Shown here: piece by piece, positions 59,301 through 64,000 of the stretch
Layout of the letters: the number at the start of each line of letters is the position of its first letter
Numbering within the stretch: position 1 is the stretch's first letter
The notes under the pieces: generated by a model
Database searches by the model: none
Told to the model about the DNA's origin: nothing
What the model saw: the letters and a program-made list of their open reading frames with translations, nothing else
Position numbers and translations under genes: made by a program
Origin: Psococerastis gibbosa
Taxonomy: Eukaryota > Arthropoda > Insecta > Psocodea > Psocidae
Assembly: GCA_963971405.1 (NCBI GenBank)
Contig: OZ020486.1
Span: 24,327,419 to 24,391,418 of the forward strand
Direction: 5' to 3'
Length of the DNA: 64,000 nt

Positions 59301-62300
59301 TGTGCAAATGAGGTATTTAACGTTTTAGATATCGCGATGCAGGAGCCGAAGTGGCGGCAGTATTCACATCGTTCAGTGACTGCGTCCAGCGAGCTAGCGT
59401 TGATGAAGCTTTTATTGATCTAACAGAAGCTGTTGATAAAAGAATTTCATCTAGGAGCGTAGATTTGATGCCTGAAAACCTTCCTTCCACTTATGTGATT
59501 GGCTATTGTGATTTAAAAAGTATCAATGAAGGTAATAGTTATAATAAAATTAAAATTATGAATAAGTCTTCCCACCGCTGTTTTCATCCGGCTTCCGCTA
59601 ACTGACCGAGCATGACAGTATTTAAACAACTGCACAGAATGGACTACCAAAGGTACTTTAATACTACTACTACTACATTAATAATACATAATAATACTAC
59701 AATATTGAATTTAATATTCAATAAAAAACCGTGATGATCGGAAAGATCGTGGGTTCAAAATCCTTTTCCCTTTTTTATCGAACTATGAAGGTTTCATAAA
59801 CTGCACAGTTGTAATTTTTGAAACCTACATTTACATGTATGTTTATGTCAATCGAATAATAATGAACGCCTAGCCCTAGCGTAATACGGCTTAGTTGTTA
59901 TAATTTTGACATTTCACTGTCCCTTTGTTCTAGAAAAGAGACGGAAGGGATGCATGTCATGGTTACAGAGATTGCGAAACGGCGCAGACGAGCGATGTGC
60001 TGACTATCGTTTAGCAGTGGGTGCTTTGATAGTTGAGGAAATGAGAAGAGAAGTTTTGAAGAAAACTGGATTTCACTGTTCTGCTGGTATAGCTCACAAC
60101 AAGGTAAGTAGGTTTAAACCTAGATATATGAGGTCTTTCAAATTAATGTAGCCTATAGCAATATTCATACAGAAATATTTACAAAGTGTTCATTATATCA
60201 ATTGATTAACTGCTTAGCTATTTCCTTGAATTAAAATTTTTTCCCAGAAGCAGTCTCAATGGTTCGGACGATTTTCTTTTTCTTTATAAATTTGACTAAA
60301 GTAGTGTAAGTTAATGCATGCTTAATTTGTCAATACCAAGAGTATTATCAAAAATTAGGAGGTTCGGGTATTTTGAATTAATTGGAAAGTTATGGAAACG
60401 TGCAATGGTACAAGTTACACTGCGGAGCATAATATGTAAGCAAACTGTCCCTGATTACAGGCAGATGAGACAAGTGAAATAATTTCATTTATTTACAATG
60501 CCCATGAGCTACACTGCGCAACAGTGTGTGATTTTCGTTCGTGACATGTCATTTTTGTTTTTGAGGCTGAATATAACGAACTATTTAATGGATTTCGCCG
60601 CCACTGTGCTTGCATGGTCTGGCAAGGCCCTCGGTGGGTGACAAGATTATGAATATTGTACGATGTATCTTATTTCGTATAATTAAATTTACTTACCCAT
60701 CTAATTTTATGACTTGTGATGTTTGATCTTAATTTCAGATTCTGGCTAAGCTTGCCGCCGGATTGCACAAACCCAAGTGCCAAACTGTTTCTCCTCACGA
60801 AAACGTTCCAGAGCTTTATGAGACATTGCCAATTCACAAAATCCGGACATTGGGTGGGAAGCTGGGGAGGATTGTGGCCGAAAAATTGTCAATTTCTTAC
60901 ATGTCTGAACTGTATAAATTCTCAAAAGAAGAACTTCAGTCTATATTCGATGCAAAACAAGGGTAAGAGAAGGCCATAGATATATTACGCCATGCTAGCT
61001 AGATTGTTTGTGACGAAAGGCTTTTGGATGGATTGCATTTACAGATCTTGCCGATTAATGCCTTGTCCATTACTCGTGTTATTTATTCTTACTTAATTAT
61101 TTAATAGCAATATCTGGGGAGCCCGTGCCCACAATCTTCTTCCTCACGTCTAGCCATCTTTAAGCTGATTTTAATGACCCGCTTTAGATTGCAATTGATT
61201 GTATGACTTATGGGAATTTTCCAATATAAGACATTCAGTCAATTTATGAATCTAATAATAACAGTAACATAATAAAATATAATTTTAATCTTAGGAGACC
61301 CTTCAGAGTTCTACCATGCCGTATTTAGTGATTGGAGTACTATACATAACTACTGTTCGTTATTTATGTATAAATGTGCTCACTTCTATCATTGCAGTGC
61401 ATGGTTGTACGACATAGCGCGGGGAATAAATAACGAACCAGTTTCCCAGAGGCTAATACCTGACTCCATAGGCTGCTGCAAGAATTTTAAGGGCAAAATG
61501 TCCTTGAAAACACCAGATGAGGTGATGCGATGGCTGAGAGAGATGGCAGAAGAAGTAGCAGAGAGGCTAAATAAAGACCTTGCCGACAACAAACGCCGAG
61601 CTCGCAACTTAACTGTTACCTTCAAAGCGGAAAAATCGTCGAGTCGTGTGTGCGCATTGACTTCCTATGATCCCTCAAAGATCGCCTCTGACGCTTTCGA
61701 AGTCTTGAAGAAATTCAATAAATCGCCGCAAAATAGTTTGCAATGGTATGTTTCTTTACATTTTAATAATAATAATAATGTAGCGAATGGATGCGCTACA
61801 ATAATAATGTTCTGAAGTCCGGGACGATAAATAACGCGCGGAATAAAAGACTAGGATTTTATTAACAAACACAACACTACAAAACGTATTAAGAAGTAAA
61901 ATTACAAGGCACTGACTACGAGAAACTAATGTTAAGATTGACCGAATTGTACTGTAGACCATCTCCTTGTGTTTATAAAGACCCGTAGAAAGGTTTGGAA
62001 GCAACTGGAAATTGCTGGAAACATCATTTCTTTACTAGAACAGGCTGGAGACTTCATGTCCATAAGCTAAGTACAGGGCACTGTCCTAGAGGGGTCGCGA
62101 GTGGTCGAGTCCTGCTGTGAAGGTACCTCAGTTGCCCCTTATGAACGGGGGTTGTGTGTCCTTGGTTGGCGCGTGCATTGTGTGCATATGGCACAATAAT
62201 AATAATAATAAAGTCTTGAAAAAAAAAAATTAGATGTAGATACAGTGAGATTAGGGCCTATGGCCCTCTCTTTCACCTAACTGTACATATCAACGATAGT

Positions 62301-63492
62301 TTAATTGAAATATAATTTTACGATTGAAGTCACTGTACCTACAATATGGTTTTGGTCACTGAATTGCTGACAGTTGCATACGGCACCTGCATTTGATTCA
62401 GGGGAGTCTTGCTGACTGTGGTGAGCAGCGGCGGGATGTTAACATCAATACTTGACTCTGACTAGTCTTTCTCTTCTAGGGATCCACCTTTAGAGCACCT
62501 TGGTCTATCCGCCTCAAAATTTATGACCGGGCAGGCAAACACTCTTTCAGAGATTTTTAAAATTGGAGAAGCCGTTCAAGCAACAGCAGAAAAGATACTT
62601 GAGAGTGAAGACACAGTAAAACACGATTGTGTTTCGAATTCAAACGATGGAGAAGAGGGAAAATTATCCAATTTTGAGCAGCCAGCAAATGTTACCAAAA
62701 AACGGAAAACGTCTGACATGACAGAGCAATCTTCAACTATAACCAAATTTTTCAAGACACTACAGTCAGAGAAATGTGGTGATGAAATGAATAATCTCAC
62801 CTTAAATGGCGTTAGTGGGAACGTTGGAGAGCTTGCAATTGATAATAGTGGAAATGGTGGAGATGGCAGTTCATCGTTTTTTGCTAAGTTTCTCACCATT
62901 AACAAACCATCTGGAGGTAAATAGTTTACTTTTGTAGTCTGTAGACGTCAAGAAAGCGTTCTTCCGCTTTTGTATCATGTATATGGTCCCGTTTTCCCAA
63001 ATTTAGCTCGTGGATATGCCAATTTGCTTCTAATTCACCTCCAAATATCTGCCAAGGGCGCGAACATTTATCTCGTTTTTTGTTACAGACCAAACTGTAT
63101 CTGAATCAAAGGAGGATGTTGAACTTTGCAATAGCGATCTGCCTACACCTTCTGCATCGTCCTGCCAGTTAGCTGTACCTGGACCATCATTGTTAAATGT
63201 TGACCAGCTCGTTAATGACCAAGCCCCTCAAGATGGTGAATTCTTTGAAACTTGTCCTGAATGTGGCCAAAAATTCCATTTAGAACTGTTCTTGGACCAT
63301 TTAGACTACCACGCCGCAATGAAGCTCGACAGAGAGCTTAATGGTAAGGTATCGGTTAGATCTGTTCAAATAGCTCGAATTTCTCCTAAGAAAAAAGGGT
63401 TATTAGGTAAAAAGCAAAAGAAAGCTTCTAATAATCTTCCTCCAAATCAGCATTCTATCAAATCCTTTTTTGCAACTGCGCCAAAATCTTAA
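56359..63492 (+). CDS. POLH: DNA polymerase eta, Y-family translesion polymerase, 685 residues
   Basis: Eight coding exons: 56359-56495, 58733-58867, 59329-59531, 59934-60103, 60739-60962, 61398-61745, 62480-62916 and 63089-63492, with GT-AG junctions in consistent phase. Pol eta copies past UV-induced thymine dimers and other lesions in the nucleus. The catalytic triad is visible as D13 (LVDMDCF) and D116/E117 (RASVDEAF); the pol eta hallmark residues Q38 (VVVVQY), Y52 and R61 are kept at the human numbering. Palm/fingers about 1-230, thumb 231-290 (helix-hairpin-helix, IRTLGGKLG), little finger 291-405. The tail 407-685 holds FF-type motifs (ITKFFKTL, SSFFAKFL), a UBZ finger with C607, C610, H622, H626 and the ubiquitin-contacting D624, a basic nuclear signal at 652-663 and a terminal PIP box QHSIKSFF (672-679). 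Human length is 713. Intron 1 holds an antisense LINE. Reading through donor 7 gives an immediate TAG. Confidence 0.95.
56530..58340 (-). mobile_element. Degenerate antisense LINE (I/R1/Jockey-like RT) in pol eta intron 1
   Basis: Minus-strand non-LTR ORF2 remnant read over several frames: a linker (EYKEMKRKYKN), YKAPGLDGIFP, VVFIPK, FRPISLTS, GSQHAFRPGRST, then GCPQGGVLSP and the catalytic YADDIALV, GLSVNPAKVN, VKYLGVYLDSKLTW and a C-terminal SYGCLVWWKR region. The order is RT domains 0-7 plus the thumb. Frameshifts near 57600, 57200 and 57000 and in-frame stops make it inactive. The endonuclease domain is missing (5' truncation near 58340) and the 3' end fades near 56530. Its strand is opposite to pol eta. 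Confidence 0.85.
58341..58732. other. Rest of pol eta intron 1
   Basis: A short inverted pair, TGAGGTGCCATTGAAGT... and CATTGAAGTACCTCAG near 58370-58415, is the only structure noted. Confidence 0.4.
61746..62479. other. Pol eta intron 6, with AAT tracts and a SINE 1-like fragment
   Basis: AATAATAAT tracts at 61766 and 62196; 62235-62285 resembles the SINE 1 tail (TTAGGGCCTATGGCCCTCTC). No coding sequence. Confidence 0.4.
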
Positions 63493-63810
63493 AATGTTTA
63501 ACAGGTAAATTTGTAATGGTAATTTTGTCATTGTTATTTTCAGTCCGCCTGCATCACAATAATAATAATTATTGTTGAATAGGTTATTAACTTGTTAAAT
63601 GTTCATCATTCGCTAACGAATAGGAATGACATGGAATTTTTTGATTTGGATTTACCAGTGCAATAGTATGATGTTAATCGGCAGTCATGAGTAAGCTGTG
63701 CGGCCTCTAACCGTTTGACCTTGAATTATGTCAGTGGGCCTGTTCCCGTTTGTCGAGCCTGTGTTATTGCTGACAATTTTTATTGTATTATATTATTATA
63801 ATTCTTTTGC

Positions 63811-63816
63811 ATTAAA
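63811..63816 (+). promoter_or_regulatory. Candidate poly(A) signal of pol eta
   Basis: ATTAAA 319 bases after the stop codon, followed by GT-rich sequence (TGCCACTGTG at 63831). No canonical AATAAA is closer to the stop. Confidence 0.4.
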
Positions 63817-64000
63817 GCAAATTGAAGCCTTGCCACTGTGATAAAATATAAATAGAGTGAATGTTTTATTTAGCTTGCGCTGTTTCATACGAATATTTTA
63901 TTGGCATTTATCGCATGTATAAAAGAAGTGGTAGGTTAATATTCGTACCAATATAAATGTTGAAAAATTAAATTATTCTATTCAAGCTTAGTATGTCAAC

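Noticed and set aside
1..64000. New multi-gene biological system
   Set aside because: The recognised genes have unrelated eukaryotic functions, and the rest is explained by repeats or remains unassigned single frames.

Overview
The window is nuclear DNA from an animal, most likely an arthropod. It is AT-rich and gene-poor on the left, with spliced genes (GT-AG introns) only from about 50.6 kb onward plus one small gene at 25 kb. Support for an arthropod: the small gene at 25 kb has a TATA box 30 bases upstream of an arthropod-style TCAGT initiator, the LINE relics resemble those common in insects, and the commonest repeat has the architecture described for insect DINE-1/Helentron-associated elements. 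The species cannot be named from the sequence.

Protein-coding content. (1) 25001-26801, plus: a two-exon gene for a 53-residue secreted peptide with one cysteine pair. (2) 50628-50886, minus: the first coding exon of a Spire (KIND domain) actin nucleator; the rest was not found in the window. (3) 53571-56071, plus: a complete six-exon ZIP (SLC39) zinc transporter of 394 residues. (4) 56359-63492, plus: a complete eight-exon DNA polymerase eta of 685 residues, with catalytic core, UBZ ubiquitin-binding finger and C-terminal PIP box. ZIP and pol eta are head-to-tail with 287 bases between stop and start. (5) 21617-22117, plus: a 166-codon open frame of unknown origin, longer than chance easily explains.

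Repeats dominate 1-50 kb: at least three tRNA-derived SINE-like families; fragments of at least two LINE lineages, plus a degenerate antisense LINE in pol eta intron 1; a Helentron/DINE-1-like family with a (GTCT)n tract (about nine copies, two nested or inserted in other repeats); short hAT-like MITEs with TIR around GGCCGTAGCCAGG, long internal G/C homopolymers and 8-bp target-site duplications (three perfect copies plus relatives); palindromic MITEs bounded by TTAA; and further fold-back and terminal-inverted-repeat elements. Several nested insertions give relative ages.

The genes do not form an evident pathway: actin nucleation, zinc import, translesion DNA synthesis and a secreted peptide. 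No CRISPR array, rRNA, functional tRNA gene or clear new multi-gene system was seen. The most interesting material is the structured non-autonomous transposon families and the small secreted-peptide gene.
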